IMG/VR virus record: IMGVR_UViG_3300037882_002544
Span: 1 to 23,619 of that record
From: a virus
Direction: 5' to 3' (one strand)
DNA: 23,619 bases
In this document: one piece after another, positions 1-7,189 of the stretch
How positions within the stretch are numbered: the first letter of the stretch is position 1
Layout of the letters: the number at the start of each line of letters is the position of its first letter
Made by a program: the position numbers and the translations under genes
Notes under the pieces: model-generated
What the model was told of the DNA's origin: nothing
Seen by the model: the letters and a program-made list of their open reading frames with translations, nothing else
Database searches by the model: none

Positions 1-99
1 GAAGATGATTCTGTCGACGAGGAAGACGACGAAGAAGAAATGACTGAAGAGGAAGAAGAAGACTCTGAAGATGATTCTGTCGACGAGGAAGACGACGAA
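1..99 (+). repeat. 33-nt direct repeat in acidic coding sequence
   Basis: Bases 1-33 and 67-99 are identical and in the same reading frame, so each copy encodes the same 11-residue acidic block. The 33-nt spacer between them is also Glu-rich. The window starts exactly on the first base of the repeat. This looks like tandem expansion of a low-complexity segment, and such a repeat can also stop a short-read assembly. Confidence 0.8.
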
Positions 100-186
100 A
101 TGAATGAGGAAGATGACGAAGAGGAAGAAGAAGAAGAAGAAAAACCTTCTAAAGTCAAAGAAAATCGTCGTAGATTTCGAAAATAA
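1..186 (+). CDS. Acidic prohead-core-like protein, C-terminal part (5' truncated)
   Basis: Frame 1 is open from the window edge and ends with TAA at 184-186, giving the last 61 residues of a protein. They are almost all Glu and Asp with a few Ser, Met and Val, followed by a basic tail ending in NRRRFRK. A 33-nt direct repeat (1-33 and 67-99) encodes a duplicated EDDSVDEEDDE block. Two bases separate its stop from the prohead protease start, so the genes are clearly co-expressed. In T4 the small core proteins gp67 and gp68 precede gp21, and gp67 is strongly acidic. Position and composition therefore suggest a prohead internal core protein, but low-complexity acidic sequence cannot prove homology. 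The N-terminus lies outside the window. Confidence 0.6.
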   Translation, partial: EDDSVDEEDDEEEMTEEEEEDSEDDSVDEEDDEMNEEDDEEEEEEEEKPSKVKENRRRFRK

Positions 187-188
187 AA

Positions 189-836
189 ATGAAACTAATT
201 CGTGAATCTATTGTAGATGTCTTTCATTCGAAAGACAATCACTCAAGACTTTACCTTGAAGGAATTTTCCTTCAAGGTGAAATATTGAACGGAAACAGAA
301 GAAAATATCCGATTAGCGTTCTCGATTCAGCCGTTTCTACATACCAAAAAGAATTCATTGATACTCGCCGGTCTTTAGGCGAGTTAAATCATCCTGACCA
401 TCCTCAAGTGAACTATGAACGTTCATGTATTAGAACAATTTCTCTTATTAAAGATGGTAATAACTACATTGGTAAAGCTTTAGTTCTAAATGTTCCATTG
501 GGTCAATTAGTTAAATCTTTAGTTGAAGATGATGTTGCTATTGGAGTATCTAGCCGAGGATTAGCATCAACTGAAGAGCAATATGACGGAACCGAATTAA
601 TTGGATCAGATTTTTATATCTGTGCAGCCGCAGACGTTGTGTCTGATCCATCAGCTCCAGATGCTTTTGTTGATGGTGTGTGCGAAAGAAAGGAATGGGT
701 TCTTGATAATGGCATTATCAAAGAAAGCAAAGCTGGTTTGATTAAACAGATTGCGAACGAAACGGCTAAAAAGAAAAAACCAACACGTGAAGATTATTCT
801 CGATTTGCTCATACCATTATGAGAATCATCCGTTAA
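189..836 (+). CDS. 21: Prohead core maturation protease (T4 gp21-like)
   Basis: The 215-residue product matches T4 gp21 in length (about 212) and motifs. This serine protease is assembled inside the prohead, where it cleaves scaffold and capsid proteins after (I/L)xE sites and then itself. The likely catalytic residues are His68 in GELNHPDHP, Ser121 or Ser122 in GVSSRG, and an Asp near residue 153 in VVSDPSAPDA, the herpesvirus-assemblin-like arrangement of this family. The C-terminus is Lys-rich and probably removed during maturation. It sits directly before scaffold and capsid genes, the T4 order 21-22-23. The ATG is 2 nt after the previous stop, and no strong Shine-Dalgarno sequence is visible, so translation is probably coupled. 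Confidence 0.93.
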   Translation: MKLIRESIVDVFHSKDNHSRLYLEGIFLQGEILNGNRRKYPISVLDSAVSTYQKEFIDTRRSLGELNHPDHPQVNYERSCIRTISLIKDGNNYIGKALVLNVPLGQLVKSLVEDDVAIGVSSRGLASTEEQYDGTELIGSDFYICAAADVVSDPSAPDAFVDGVCERKEWVLDNGIIKESKAGLIKQIANETAKKKKPTREDYSRFAHTIMRIIR

Positions 837-846
837 ACATCAAAAA

Positions 847-859
847 AGATACATACTTT
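847..859 (+). promoter_or_regulatory. Candidate late promoter before scaffold gene
   Basis: AGATACATACTTT lies 32 nt upstream of the gp22 start codon. Almost the same string (AGATACATAGTTT) precedes gp23, and AGATATAATCGTT precedes the tail gene, at similar distances. T4 late promoters consist only of a -10 TATAAATA read by gp55, and a gp55 homologue is encoded in this window. The role is inferred from recurrence and position. Confidence 0.45.
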
Positions 860-878
860 GAATTAAGGAAATCATCAA

Positions 879-1655
879 ATGAAAACCAGCAAAATCAGAA
901 TCACAACCGAGCAAAGAAAAAGAATTCTTGCTGCAGCTGATCCTAACAGTGGAATCACTATGGAATCAGTAAATGCTCTTTCTAGAGTGCTCGAATCTTC
1001 AATGAACAAACAAGCCATTAAAGTTCGTAAAGCCGCGGTTGAATCTGCTCAGAAATCTGCACGAATTAAATTACGAGCTGCAATTAAGCGAGTTCGTAAT
1101 GAAATGGCTCAGAAAATCGATGGTTATTTGACTCATGTTGTTGAATCATGGGCTAAATCAAATGCAGTAGCTCTTAAGCAAACTGTTGAATCTGTTAAAA
1201 ATCGGAAAATTTTAAACACAGTTTCAAAACTTTTAGGCGAAATGAACGTAAAAGTTCCTTCTGTTCAAAAGACTGCAGTTGTTAAATTGTCTCGTAATTT
1301 AAAACTAGCTAATCGAATCGCTGAATCACGTAAATCAAAAATTCTTCAGTTAAGAAAAGAAATTCGTGAGCGTAAACAAGCTGCAATCGTTACGAAAGAA
1401 ATTCGTGGAATGACATCTACTCAGAAAGAAAGAGTAGTTGAAATGGCAAAAGCTCTTCGATATACTGATATGCCTACTTGGTCAACTCGAGTAAAGCGTA
1501 TTGCTGAGTCAGTTCGAAACAAATCTGGCGGTACTGGATTTGTAAACAGAAAACCATCAAGAGCAGTTATTGAATCCCGTTTAGATCCACGAAAAAACCA
1601 AAATGACGTAATTTCAGGCGCTCTTGGAATTATTTCATCAACTCGCAAAAATTAA
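879..1655 (+). CDS. 22: Prohead scaffolding core protein (T4 gp22-like)
   Basis: The 258-residue protein is about as long as T4 gp22 (about 269) and lies between the protease and the capsid gene, as in T4. The composition is that of a scaffold: highly charged, rich in Lys, Arg, Glu and Ala, almost all predicted helix or coiled coil, with no cysteine and little aromatic content. Several (I/L)xE-like sites such as RVLES, NRIAES and KRIAES would allow digestion by the neighbouring protease when the head matures. Sequence similarity to T4 gp22 is not obvious by eye, so the call rests on position, size and composition. The start is supported by AAGGA about 10 nt upstream. Confidence 0.85.
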   Translation: MKTSKIRITTEQRKRILAAADPNSGITMESVNALSRVLESSMNKQAIKVRKAAVESAQKSARIKLRAAIKRVRNEMAQKIDGYLTHVVESWAKSNAVALKQTVESVKNRKILNTVSKLLGEMNVKVPSVQKTAVVKLSRNLKLANRIAESRKSKILQLRKEIRERKQAAIVTKEIRGMTSTQKERVVEMAKALRYTDMPTWSTRVKRIAESVRNKSGGTGFVNRKPSRAVIESRLDPRKNQNDVISGALGIISSTRKN

Positions 1656-1663
1656 TTTTTTGA

Positions 1664-1676
1664 AGATACATAGTTT
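1664..1676 (+). promoter_or_regulatory. Candidate late promoter before capsid gene
   Basis: AGATACATAGTTT lies 39 nt before the gp23 ATG, preceded by a T-rich stretch. It differs at one base from the motif before gp22. A gp55-type -10-only late promoter is the likely reading, since gp23 is normally the strongest late gene. Confidence 0.45.
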
Positions 1677-1702
1677 AATCCAATAAGGAAAAGAGAACAG
1701 AA

Positions 1703-2905
1703 ATGACAAACAAAGTCCACCTAACTGAGGCGGTAATGAAAAAATGGGCACCTATCCTCGAGGCTAAGGGTGCTGCTAAATTTCGTTCCCATAAACGCGA
1801 AAGAGACATGGTGCATATCCTAGAGAACACCTTTGCTCGCACCAATGAATCAACCCGAACAGCTGATATCGCAAAATACGATCCAGTATTGATTTCTCTG
1901 TTACGTCGAACAATGCCAAATCTAGTAGGTGGAAATCTGTTAGGTGTGCAGCCAATGACTGGTCCAAGTGGTCTAGTTTTTGCTCAGCGTGTATACTACG
2001 GCGGAACACCAAGCACAGGAACTGAAACTTGGAATCAGAACCGTCCAGATGTTAATCATTCTGGTAATGGTGCTGGAGCTGGTATGTCTACAGCTAATAT
2101 GGAATTGTTAGGCACACAAGTTGTTAATACATCAGTTTCATCAGCAACACAACCTTTAATTCAAAGTCCTGCATGGGGCGAAATGTCATTCTCGATCGAT
2201 CAGATCACAGTGACAGCAAAAGGTCGAGCTTTAAAGGCTCACTTCACTCATGAATTAATCGATGACTTACGAGCAATCCACGGTCTTGACGCTGAAACTG
2301 AATTAGCTACAATTCTACAAGGTGAATTAGCAGCTGAAATTGATTATGAAATCTTAGCTTTCTGCGATGCACAAGCTAAAAATGGTGGAACAATCAACGT
2401 TGACGTAGATACCGATGGTCGATGGTCACAAGAAAAATACCAAGGTATGGTTCGATTGCTTGATCGTCAGTCTAATATCATTGGCCAAGAAACTCGTCGA
2501 GGTCGAGCAACATGGATGGTAACAACTCCTGACGTTGCTGGTGCTCTTGAGTTATCTGGTAAATTGAATCAATATGCTGATCGTGATTTTGGTGATATTA
2601 ACGTAGACGTAACTGGTATCACATATGCTGGCCGATTAGCTGGTAAATGGGATGTTTACATTGACCCATATTCAACTTCTGGCACAGATTGGGTATTGAT
2701 GGGTTACAAAGGAAACAACGATTATGACGCAGGTGGTTTCTACTGCCCATACACACCGTTTACTTTCTATAAAGGCCAAGGTGAAGAGTCATTCCAGCCA
2801 CGTATCGGATTCAAAACTCGTTACGGTTTGATTCACAACCCATATGCTTCAGGATCTAATGGTACTAACCCATATTTCCGAAAAATCTCAATCACTAACC
2901 TGTAA
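1703..2905 (+). CDS. 23: Major capsid protein (T4 gp23-like)
   Basis: This 400-residue HK97-fold capsid protein is recognised from its N-terminal segment (LTEAVMKKWAPILEAKG, compare T4 LLNKWKPLLEGEG) and from the following MPNLVGGNLLGVQPMTGPSGLVFAQRVYYG, which matches the T4 stretch IPNLIAFDICGVQPMNSPTGQVFALRAVYG. It is about 120 residues shorter than T4 gp23, so the insertion domain is probably reduced or missing. A plausible maturation site for the gp21 protease is after ILE41 (or ILE20), which would remove the charged leader. It ends just before a strong hairpin terminator and is preceded by a candidate late promoter, consistent with abundant late expression. Many of its Arg codons are CGA. 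Confidence 0.96.
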   Translation: MTNKVHLTEAVMKKWAPILEAKGAAKFRSHKRERDMVHILENTFARTNESTRTADIAKYDPVLISLLRRTMPNLVGGNLLGVQPMTGPSGLVFAQRVYYGGTPSTGTETWNQNRPDVNHSGNGAGAGMSTANMELLGTQVVNTSVSSATQPLIQSPAWGEMSFSIDQITVTAKGRALKAHFTHELIDDLRAIHGLDAETELATILQGELAAEIDYEILAFCDAQAKNGGTINVDVDTDGRWSQEKYQGMVRLLDRQSNIIGQETRRGRATWMVTTPDVAGALELSGKLNQYADRDFGDINVDVTGITYAGRLAGKWDVYIDPYSTSGTDWVLMGYKGNNDYDAGGFYCPYTPFTFYKGQGEESFQPRIGFKTRYGLIHNPYASGSNGTNPYFRKISITNL

Positions 2906-2928
2906 TTGTAGCAAAACTAGAAGTAATA

Positions 2929-2959
2929 GAAAGGACCCTTCGGGGTCCTTTCTTATTTT
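2929..2959 (+). terminator. Rho-independent terminator after capsid gene
   Basis: GAAAGGACCC (2929-2938) and GGGTCCTTTC (2943-2952) form a perfect 10-bp stem closed by a TTCG tetraloop and followed by TTATTTTT. It lies 24 nt after the gp23 stop and separates capsid from tail transcription. Confidence 0.93.
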
Positions 2960-2962
2960 TGA

Positions 2963-2975
2963 AGATATAATCGTT
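2963..2975 (+). promoter_or_regulatory. Candidate promoter before tail gene
   Basis: AGATATAATCGTT lies 32 nt before the ATG at 2995 and directly after the gp23 terminator. It shares AGATA and spacing with the motifs before gp22 and gp23, but also contains a perfect TATAAT. It could therefore be a late (gp55) or a host-type -10 element. Confidence 0.45.
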
Positions 2976-2994
2976 CTAACTTCAAGGATTTAAT

Positions 2995-3507
2995 ATGATT
3001 GACAATAGTTTTGGTGGTACATCTAATTTCTCCATGGTGTTTTATGCTTTTCCTGAAGTAGTCTTTTACATGCAGGAATTTCAAGTTCCTGAAATCAGAT
3101 TACCGACAGCCAGCGTTAATTCAATGACGATGGATATTCGAATCGCTGGAGAAAAGCTTGAATATGATCAAGTGTTCACTATGAATTATGCTCTTGATGA
3201 GCAACTAATAACTTATAGCTCATTAGTAAATTGGCTTGTTAAAATTCGAAATCCTTCTGATATTACAACTCATCTAGGAGATTGGCGACAGTATTCAAGT
3301 GATGCAATGCTTATTGTTCGAGGGAATAATATGCAAGAAATCACCCGATTCCATTTTGTTAATTGTTATCCTGTTTCAGTTGCTGGTCCTTTATACAAGA
3401 CCAACGAATCAGAAAATAATGTTCAGTTGCTTCAAGCTGGATTTAACTACGACTACTTTATGATATCGCCTATTAATGAACCGATTCCAGGATTTGGAGC
3501 AGGGTAA
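2995..3507 (+). CDS. Tail-tube-superfamily protein (gp19-like fold; gp3 position)
   Basis: The 170-residue protein has the pattern of T4 gp19-type tail tube proteins: an N-terminal strand (FSMVFYAFPEVVFYMQEF), a 'target' segment (PEIRLPTASVN), then IRIAGEKLEYDQVFTMNYALDE, comparable to gp19 INVAGDRTFDDWTVTVMNDE, a helix with LVNWL, and a C-terminal strand. In T4-like cyanophages the gene at this place, after gp23 and before uvsY, is annotated gp3 (tail completion/sheath stabiliser). I therefore see either a tube subunit or a tube-capping paralogue; the fold assignment is firmer than the exact role. AAGGA 8 nt upstream supports the start. The stop overlaps the next ATG (TAATG). Confidence 0.7.
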   Translation: MIDNSFGGTSNFSMVFYAFPEVVFYMQEFQVPEIRLPTASVNSMTMDIRIAGEKLEYDQVFTMNYALDEQLITYSSLVNWLVKIRNPSDITTHLGDWRQYSSDAMLIVRGNNMQEITRFHFVNCYPVSVAGPLYKTNESENNVQLLQAGFNYDYFMISPINEPIPGFGAG

Positions 3508-3635
3508 TGGAGATAGATTTTCGAGATGTTAGTGATGTGATTTCTGATTGTGGTTGTGTTTATTCAAAATCACATTTAGACACTCCTTGTCCTTTTTATC
3601 CTTTATGCTGGTTAAAAGATGATTCCGACAGTTGA
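3507..3635 (+). CDS. Small cysteine-rich protein, 42 aa
   Basis: A short frame starts on the A of the previous stop (TAATG) and ends at TGA 3633-3635, overlapping the UvsY start by 17 nt. The product has four cysteines arranged CGC then CPFYPLC, which could hold one zinc ion, and a very acidic N-terminus (MEIDFRDVSDV). The tight junctions on both sides, filling exactly the gap between two recognised genes, argue that it is translated. I recognise no family. It could be a small zinc-binding accessory protein, or a translational coupler for UvsY. Confidence 0.6.
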   Translation: MEIDFRDVSDVISDCGCVYSKSHLDTPCPFYPLCWLKDDSDS

Positions 3636-4023
3636 ACAATTAAGAGAACAAGCTCAAATCGACCTTGATTTTTCTATCGCTAATCTTGGAAATCATGCAA
3701 TTAGATTAGCTTCATCTCGAGAAAAATGGTCTCGATGGGCCATGGATTATCAGCTCAAAATCTACAAAATCGAATCAGATATGAAATTGATGTACGGCAA
3801 ATTACATCGTCACTTCTTGTCTGATTCTGATTTAGCGATCGATCGAAGAGATATTAATTTCTATATTGAATCTGATTCTGAGTATCGATTATTATCGGAT
3901 CGATTAGCCGTGAATAAAGCAACGCTAAAATACATCGATGGAGTCATGGAAAATATCAAACAAGCTACATACGATATTGGCAATTCCATCAAATGGGAAA
4001 TTTGGAAGTCAGGTGGTTCTTGA
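3619..4023 (+). CDS. uvsY: UvsY-like recombination mediator
   Basis: The 134-residue protein is the size of T4 UvsY (137) and shares its layout: acidic N-terminal helix, SREKWSRWAMDYQLKIYKIESDMK (compare T4 MLYSKWLNKHSSIKKEMLRIEAQKK), a central 'YGKLHRHFLSDSD' segment, then helices ending in DGVMENIKQATYDIGNSIKWEIWKSG. UvsY loads the phage RecA homologue UvsX onto single-stranded DNA covered by the gp32 protein. It lies immediately before uvsW, its partner gene in T4. Sequence identity is modest, so length, helical pattern and position carry much of the call. Confidence 0.83.
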   Translation: MIPTVEQLREQAQIDLDFSIANLGNHAIRLASSREKWSRWAMDYQLKIYKIESDMKLMYGKLHRHFLSDSDLAIDRRDINFYIESDSEYRLLSDRLAVNKATLKYIDGVMENIKQATYDIGNSIKWEIWKSGGS

Positions 4024-5522
4024 GTGTTCGAATTCGAAAAATTAATCAGTCGACAGTAAGAATAACTGGTGAGCCAGCTGAGCTCATGGATATTCAGGAT
4101 CATTTTACTTTCGATTTAGCTAACGCCAAATATCGATCTTCAGATCGAAAATGGGATGGTAAGGTTCGAGTGTTTTTGGCTGCAAAAGAATCTATTGGAG
4201 CTGGATTAGTTCCAAGAATTGCTAAATTTTTAGGTTCTTTAGAACATGAAGTTTCAATTGACAAGAATGTCTTAGAAATGTTCCAACAACCTGAATACAA
4301 CGAAGATAAACTGAACAAATTTTTAGATTCTTTAGACCTCAGAGATGAGCACGGAAACGAATTAGAACTTCGTCTTCATCAAATAGAGCCTATTCACGCA
4401 GTTGCCAAATCAGGGCGAATGACTATTCTTTCGCCAACTAGCTCTGGGAAATCTTTAATCATTTATTGCTTATGTCGATGGATTCTTCATAATTTTCCAA
4501 AGTCTCGAATTTTACTAATCGTTCCTACCATTATGTTGGTAGAGCAAATGAAAATTGATTTTATCACATATGCAAGCCATGATTCAGACTTTAATGCTGA
4601 ATCGAAGATTCATGGCATTTATGCTGGCAAAGAAAAAGACCTAAACACCAATATTGTTATATCGACTTGGCAGTCTTTGGTTAATTTAGATGCTTCATGG
4701 TTTGAATCTTTCGAAACTCTTATTATTGATGAATGTCATGGAGCAAAAGGCAATTCAATTCAAAACATTTGTTACAAGTTAACAAACGCGTCTCGTCGAA
4801 TCGGATTTACTGGTACGATTGGAAACGAATCTGAAACAGATCCTTTGCTAATTGAATGTGCTTTAGGACCAATTCGAAAGTTTGTTACTACAAAGCAACT
4901 AATGGATAAAGGGATCGTTGCTTTGCTGAAAATCAGATGTCTCATTTTGCGTCATTCACAGGAAGACACCAGGGAGCTTCCTGGGGAAACGTTTGATGAG
5001 GAAAGGGTATTCATCATCTCATCAGAAAAAAGAAACCGATGGCTATCAGGTTTAATCAGAGCTCTTCCAGGCAACACACTTGTTCTTTTTACTAACAAAG
5101 AACATGGAAGATTGTTGTATGAAGCTGGACTAAAAGTTTTAGGTGATCGCAGAGTTTTCCTAAGAACTGGCGATAATTCAATTCAATCTCGACTAGAAAT
5201 CAAACCTTATATTGAAAATGAATTAGGTGTAGTAGTTTATGCTTCTACTGGAATTCTTTCAACTGGAGTATCTTGGAGAAACGTTGACCATATTGTATTT
5301 GCGAGTTCCTTTAAAAAGAAAATCAAAGTGCTACAATCAATTGGGCGAGGGCTCAGATTATCAAAGCGAAAAACTAAAGTAGGATTATGGGATATTTCTG
5401 ACGACCTTAATCATCATCAGAAAAAATTGAAACGCAACTATAGCATGAAACATTTACTCGACAGATTGTCGATATATGAATCAGAACAATTTGACTACAA
5501 AATGGAAAAACATGACCTCTGA
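4020..5522 (+). CDS. uvsW: UvsW-like recombination helicase
   Basis: This superfamily 2 helicase resolves recombination and stalled-fork structures and in T4 unwinds origin R-loops. Visible are the N-terminal small domain with RKWDGKVRVF (T4 GNWDGRIRLL), motif I PTSSGKS near residue 140, motif II IIDECHGA, motif III FTGTIG, STGILSTGVSWRNVDHIVFA, and motif VI QSIGRGLRLS. The length, about 500 residues, matches T4. I place the start at TTG 4020, which overlaps the UvsY stop (TTGA), has AGGTGG 4 nt upstream, and gives SVRIRKINQSTVRITG aligned with the T4 N-terminus. An in-frame ATG at 3993 lies inside uvsY without a ribosome site and would add nine residues. Confidence 0.94.
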   Translation: MSVRIRKINQSTVRITGEPAELMDIQDHFTFDLANAKYRSSDRKWDGKVRVFLAAKESIGAGLVPRIAKFLGSLEHEVSIDKNVLEMFQQPEYNEDKLNKFLDSLDLRDEHGNELELRLHQIEPIHAVAKSGRMTILSPTSSGKSLIIYCLCRWILHNFPKSRILLIVPTIMLVEQMKIDFITYASHDSDFNAESKIHGIYAGKEKDLNTNIVISTWQSLVNLDASWFESFETLIIDECHGAKGNSIQNICYKLTNASRRIGFTGTIGNESETDPLLIECALGPIRKFVTTKQLMDKGIVALLKIRCLILRHSQEDTRELPGETFDEERVFIISSEKRNRWLSGLIRALPGNTLVLFTNKEHGRLLYEAGLKVLGDRRVFLRTGDNSIQSRLEIKPYIENELGVVVYASTGILSTGVSWRNVDHIVFASSFKKKIKVLQSIGRGLRLSKRKTKVGLWDISDDLNHHQKKLKRNYSMKHLLDRLSIYESEQFDYKMEKHDL

Positions 5523-5892
5523 AATTGAAAATAAAGAACCAAATATCAGAATTGCATATTTGATGGATACAGTTGGATTTGATTGTGCCGTATTTGCATA
5601 TAGTTCAGTCGAAGCTATTGAAGGACAAATGGTATTTCGAGAAGTCCTTGGAATTCAAGGAGAATTCCAGGAAGACGGCAATATCATGTTTAGAGGATTC
5701 TCTCCTTTTAGTTATTGGTCTAAAGATTTTGAGATTTCTATTCCTAGTTCACTAGTTTGCGGAACTATGGAATTAATGCCAAAGTTGGTTCCAATCTACA
5801 AAGAAGCTCTGGTTCAAATTAAAGCTTCGCTAAATAAACAGGAAGAAAGTCCAGTTCGAAAAATCCTTAAAATGGAAAGACCTAAACAATGA
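5512..5892 (+). CDS. Unknown protein downstream of uvsW
   Basis: The 126-residue product is not recognised. It is a compact soluble protein with an N-terminal half rich in hydrophobic strands (RIAYLMDTVGFDCAVFAYSS, VFREVLGIQGEFQEDG) and a charged, Lys-rich C-terminus. It overlaps the end of uvsW by 11 nt and its own stop overlaps the gp55 ATG (ATGA), so it is part of the uvsY-uvsW-55 unit. The start at 5512 is preferred because GGAA precedes it by 5 nt. An earlier in-frame ATG at 5476 lies deeper in uvsW and lacks a ribosome site. Confidence 0.75.
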   Translation: MTSEIENKEPNIRIAYLMDTVGFDCAVFAYSSVEAIEGQMVFREVLGIQGEFQEDGNIMFRGFSPFSYWSKDFEISIPSSLVCGTMELMPKLVPIYKEALVQIKASLNKQEESPVRKILKMERPKQ

Positions 5893-6482
5893 ATGACAAG
5901 CCGGTCAATTATGTAAGTAACGATGAATTCTATGCTGAGATTTCTTCTTATCATCAATCAGTTTCAGAAGCCTCATTATTAGGAAAACCAAAACCTCGAA
6001 TTCCTACATCAATTGGCCAAAAAATTTTACTAATCTGCGAACGACTATCTTACTCTCGAAATTTCATTGTATATGGATTTCGAGATGAGATGGTTTCAGA
6101 TGCTGTCCTAAATTGCATTCAAAGGATCGACAATTTTGATCCTAAAATATCCACAAATCCATTTGCTTATTTCACACAACTTGCTTGGTTTGCTTTTGTT
6201 CGAAGAATTCAAATCGAAAAAAGCGAAAAGAATGTAGCAATTGAATATACAGTCAACAATTATCTTTTAGAGCTAGTTCAAATGTCTGGAGATAAGCCAA
6301 TGGAAGACGATGAACATTGTGTTGATATTTGTTCTAGAGCTTTAAAATTAATTTCGGTTACAGAACCTACAGAAATTAAAGATTCAAAATTCAAAAAGAA
6401 AACTACGATCGCTCATCAGAAAAAACTCGCTCAGAGAAAACTAGAAACTCAAGGTATAGAATCATTTTTTGAAAATGAGTAA
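5889..6482 (+). CDS. 55: Late-transcription sigma factor (T4 gp55-like)
   Basis: This is the sigma70-family subunit that directs host RNA polymerase to phage late promoters, working with the sliding clamp gp45. The protein has 197 residues (T4 185). Recognisable are NYVSNDEFYAEI (T4 YNYVNNKELLQAI), IGQKILLICERLSYSRNFIVYGFRDEMVSDAVLNCIQRIDNFDP followed by NPFAYFTQLAWFAFVRRIQIEKSE, which parallels T4 [35 protein letters not shown]. This is the sigma region 2 core that binds RNA polymerase and the -10 element. The C-terminus ends in ESFFENE, comparable to the T4 hydrophobic tail that binds the clamp. Together with gp45 in this window it predicts T4-style late transcription. Confidence 0.92.
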   Translation: MNDKPVNYVSNDEFYAEISSYHQSVSEASLLGKPKPRIPTSIGQKILLICERLSYSRNFIVYGFRDEMVSDAVLNCIQRIDNFDPKISTNPFAYFTQLAWFAFVRRIQIEKSEKNVAIEYTVNNYLLELVQMSGDKPMEDDEHCVDICSRALKLISVTEPTEIKDSKFKKKTTIAHQKKLAQRKLETQGIESFFENE

Positions 6483-6487
6483 TTCTT

Positions 6488-6949
6488 ATGTTAGTTCGAG
6501 TTATCGAATCAAATAATCAAGAAAGAATAGGATTTGAATGTACTGCTGAGGCAGATGAACACTACCAAAAACAAAAAGCCATTTATTCTGAAGCTTATGT
6601 GGATGGAGCAAATAGAGTTAAAGTTTACGATATTGTCGTAAAAGAGAATTTAAAAAGTCTTTGGCATATCAATGATCGACTCGAGAAATTGACTATTGCA
6701 AAAAACCTTTTGATCGAAGGAACCAAAGTCAAACTTTGGATAGTTGGTACTCCTCACGAGCATATTAAATACTTCCTGACTTATTTAGAAGCTACTCAAT
6801 ATCTTGTAAAATTACTTCTTAAGGTAACAGAAGATAATGAAGATTTATTTTGTATCTCTTCTAAACATGTTTATTCAAGCCAAGTAGATGAAGAATTAAA
6901 GTTATCTGAAGTATGGTCAAAATCTTTTGAAGAATTTTTATCTTCATGA
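6488..6949 (+). CDS. Unknown protein between gp55 and gp47
   Basis: The 153-residue acidic protein is not recognised. It begins with strands (MLVRVIESNNQERIGFEC), has a middle helix region with KSLWHINDRLEKLTIAKNLL, and a C-terminal helix ending SFEEFLSS. There are no signal peptide, membrane segment or catalytic motifs that I can name. It lies 5 nt after gp55 and its stop overlaps the next ATG, so it is co-translated with the recombination genes. Confidence 0.75.
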   Translation: MLVRVIESNNQERIGFECTAEADEHYQKQKAIYSEAYVDGANRVKVYDIVVKENLKSLWHINDRLEKLTIAKNLLIEGTKVKLWIVGTPHEHIKYFLTYLEATQYLVKLLLKVTEDNEDLFCISSKHVYSSQVDEELKLSEVWSKSFEEFLSS

Positions 6950-7188
6950 GCATAAAGATCGTACCTCTCACAAAACGAAAGCCAGAGCCTGATCCGGCTT
7001 TAATCGATATGCTTGAAGATATATTGAATCAAGCTAAAAATGGAAATATCGAAAATCTTGCATTAGTCGCTATTGACACTGAAGAATCAGTGTTCACTTG
7101 GAATCCTAGCGGAATTCGTAGATTTGCTATGCTTGGCGCTATTTCATCATTGATGATTCGTTATCAAAATAAAACATTAGGTGACTAA
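6946..7188 (+). CDS. Small conserved phage protein, 80 aa
   Basis: An N-terminal basic stretch (MSIKIVPLTKRKPEPDP) is followed by a helix with LEDILNQAKNGNIENLALVAIDTEE, then FAMLGAISSLMIRYQ. I recall many short phage and prophage proteins with the same design (an 'A..G.I..LA.VA' core followed by 'F..LGAI..L'), usually without assigned function. It overlaps both neighbours by a few bases, which supports translation. No enzymatic motif is visible. Confidence 0.75.
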   Translation: MSIKIVPLTKRKPEPDPALIDMLEDILNQAKNGNIENLALVAIDTEESVFTWNPSGIRRFAMLGAISSLMIRYQNKTLGD

Positions 7189-7189
7189 T

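Noticed and set aside
1-180. CRISPR-like or tandem repeat array at the left end
   Set aside because: There are only two copies, both in frame in an acidic protein, with a similar coding spacer. It is coding low complexity.
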